Source of the DNA: Azolla caroliniana | Taxonomy: Eukaryota > Polypodiophyta | Length of the DNA: 64,000 bases | Assembly: GCA_043228905.1 (NCBI GenBank) | Contig: JBHGNT010000010.1 | Span: 3,162,001-3,226,000 of the forward strand | Direction of reading: 5' to 3' | Shown here: piece after piece, positions 62,461-64,000 of the stretch | Layout of the letters: the number at the start of each line of letters is the position of its first letter | Position numbering within the stretch: the stretch's first letter is position 1 | Notes under the pieces: generated by a model | Databases searched by the model: none | The model's input: only the letters and a program-made list of their open reading frames with translations | Told to the model about the DNA's origin: nothing | Program-made: the position numbers and the translations under genes

Positions 62461-63300
62461 GGATCATCACAATCGTAGAGACAATTCTGAACATTTAGTA
62501 TATTCGTATTTATACTTAAATAAACCCTAACCATAATCCCAGGGCATTGGCCTCGCTCTGTCGCCATTTATCAGCAAAATCGGAACCCTAATTCTTGATC
62601 AAGACACCGTCATTCAAATTATAGATGAATATTTCCCCCGAACCCTAACCTTAACTCTATATTAAGTATAGCTCCTAATTCTCTCCTTAAACCTAATCCT
62701 ACTGCGACATTAATATCAATTCCAACCATGACCCGTGCTCTAAACCCTACCACCTACATCCTAGGCTTTGAATAACTGGAACCCTAATCTTATGGCAACC
62801 TAAACCCTACGATTACTCTCATATTAACCCTCACCCTGCTACCGTAAGCTTACACCCTAACCCTGTGAGCCCTAAACCCTCGCCTTCCTACAGGAAGCCT
62901 AAACCCTAAGCCTGTATGATCCCAAAATCCTCATCTTGCATGAGCCCTAATGCAAAACCCTACATTAACCGTTAGCCTAATCCCGGCATTATTCCTAATC
63001 GTACTTCTAAACCGTAATAACCCAACTCCTCGATCCGAATACCCCTGATCCAAAACCTTAATAATCCTAGTTCCAAAATCTTCGCAGGTACTAACCTCAG
63101 TCCTAAATCCTAATAACCCTCGTCGTAAACCCTACATTTCAGCCATGGCGTAGTCCTAAACCCTACACTTGAAGTATAACCCTAACCCTAACCCTAACCC
63201 TACACTTGAAGTATAACCCCAACCCCAACCTTAACCCTAATCATAACCCTAACACTATATTAAGCCTCTCCCCACCCATGTCCTAAGAGATCTTCCATGT
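62461..63300. repeat. Degenerate ccctaa-rich DNA
   Basis: Scattered aaccctaa, cctaaaccct and similar words, with a purer block at 63178-63205 (accctaaccctaaccctaac). No gene recognised. Probably decayed interstitial telomere-type repeat. Confidence 0.7.
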
Positions 63301-63321
63301 GTAATTTGCTTGCAACTTTGA

Positions 63322-63900
63322 TGCCATGTATGTATGTATGTATCTATATGTGTGTCTGAGATCAACGGATTTTTGATGAATCTACTGACTATGTGTGGCA
63401 ACCCTAACAAGGAAAGCAGGGCCAGATGGTGTTCTTAATGATGATTAGGGTAAAAAAGAGTGTGCTTTGTGAGACAGATGAGCACAGGGGGGATCGATCC
63501 TAATGATATATGGCTGTCTATGTCTATGTCTATGTCCGCCCGCGTGTGCCTATGTTATGTCTTATGTCCGGTGGAATGTAGCGATCCTTTGTCCACGTAT
63601 ATGTCTTATGTCCGGCAGAATGTAGCGAGCCTATGACCGCTCAGATGTCCGTGTCCGGTAGAAGAATGTAGCGAGCCTATGTCCGCCCAAGTGTCCATGT
63701 CCGGTCGAGTGTAGCGAACCTATGTCCAGTAGAATGTAGGAGCCCATGTCCGCGCTTATGTCCACTTAAATGTCTATAACTACGCAAATGTCTATGTCCG
63801 CCCCTAGGTGCAGACCATACTTCTATTCAAGTGAGTGACTTGCCAGAGTATACATGGGGTGCATGTAGCTCAACACCTAAAGTCAGTCTCGTGATTTACC
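63322..63900. repeat. tatgtccg minisatellite, period about 45 bp
   Basis: A short (TATG)n at about 63328-63343 is followed from about 63515 by degenerate repeats of the type atgtccggtagaatgtagcg + agcctatgtccgccc, roughly five to six copies to 63800. No coding potential seen to the window end. Confidence 0.72.
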
Positions 63901-64000
63901 CCCACTATAACATTGGTAAAAGGTTGTTTGGCCAAAATCAGCACCATAGACAAGGAGGTGGTTTGGTGGAGACCACATGGTCATGTCTTTTCTTTGTCTA

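Noticed and set aside
62140-63260. Chromosome end (true telomere) inside the window
   Set aside because: Repeats are degenerate, interrupted, follow a gene directly and continue into other DNA, so they are interstitial.

Overview
The window is plant-type nuclear DNA. At its right end it holds two host genes: a nine-exon gene with GT-AG introns whose product is a two-Dabb-domain protein of the peroxisomal UP3 type, and a single-exon COPT-type copper transporter flanked by telo-box (AAACCCTAA-type) repeats. The remaining ~50 kb is a dense stack of LTR retrotransposons and a degenerate LINE. The plant LTR-retrotransposon lineages, the telo-boxes, the plant-like genes and a DHG-protease gypsy family that resembles fungal elements suggest a land plant, perhaps a bryophyte, lycophyte or fern. 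I cannot name the species.

Layout. 1-5.8 kb: an old LINE reverse transcriptase split by a young, intact Ty1/copia element (copia-1, 247-5547, TSD tagat). 6.3-11.7 kb: a sister intact element (copia-2, 6316-11675, TSD ataac), which sits inside the gag of an old chromodomain Ty3/gypsy element (chromovirus). That chromovirus then runs in pieces from about 6.27 kb to 51.77 kb: gag 6271-6315 and 11676-11954, protease about 12.2 kb, RT/RNase H 13.1-14.4 kb, integrase 14.4-16.1 kb and 50.1-51.4 kb, 3' LTR 51443-51772. It is broken by copia-2, by a partial LTR-D element (12332 to about 13120), by a truncated minus-strand copia (14446-15905), by a large minus-strand copia (copia-4, 16141-50136, TSD taacc) and by a solo LTR-D (50370-50895).

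Copia-4 was in turn hit three times. The first hit is a non-autonomous element (LTR-C, 18581-28347), itself hit by gypsy B1 (19406-26442, TSD acgc). The second is gypsy B2 (30921-44168, TSD ccgc), itself hit by copia-3 (33064-39343, TSD ctacg), whose gag carries a solo LTR (34212-34753, TSD acgt). The third is a gag-deleted minus-strand gypsy B3 (44530-49907, TSD acgt) inside copia-4's own 5' LTR. Nearly every junction can be read to the base because the TSD and the interrupted reading frame both rejoin. The deepest chain is chromovirus > copia-4 > gypsy B2 > copia-3 > solo LTR.

51.8-56.6 kb is AT-rich intergenic DNA with a second LINE fragment, a 91-bp tandem duplication and several microsatellites. 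56.66-59.07 kb is the Dabb gene, 61.58-62.12 kb the COPT gene. From 62.15 kb to the end there are telomere-like and ~45-bp minisatellite repeats.

Only copia-1 and copia-2 have complete open reading frames and LTR pairs that look identical by eye. All other elements carry stops, frameshifts or deletions. The most unusual signals are the constant [AC]CG[CT] 4-bp target duplication of the DHG-protease gypsy family, its conserved TTT TAG slip-like junction between pro and pol, a 26-bp palindromic TATA region shared by otherwise different copia LTRs, and a conserved extra coding region downstream of RNase H in copia-4/-5.
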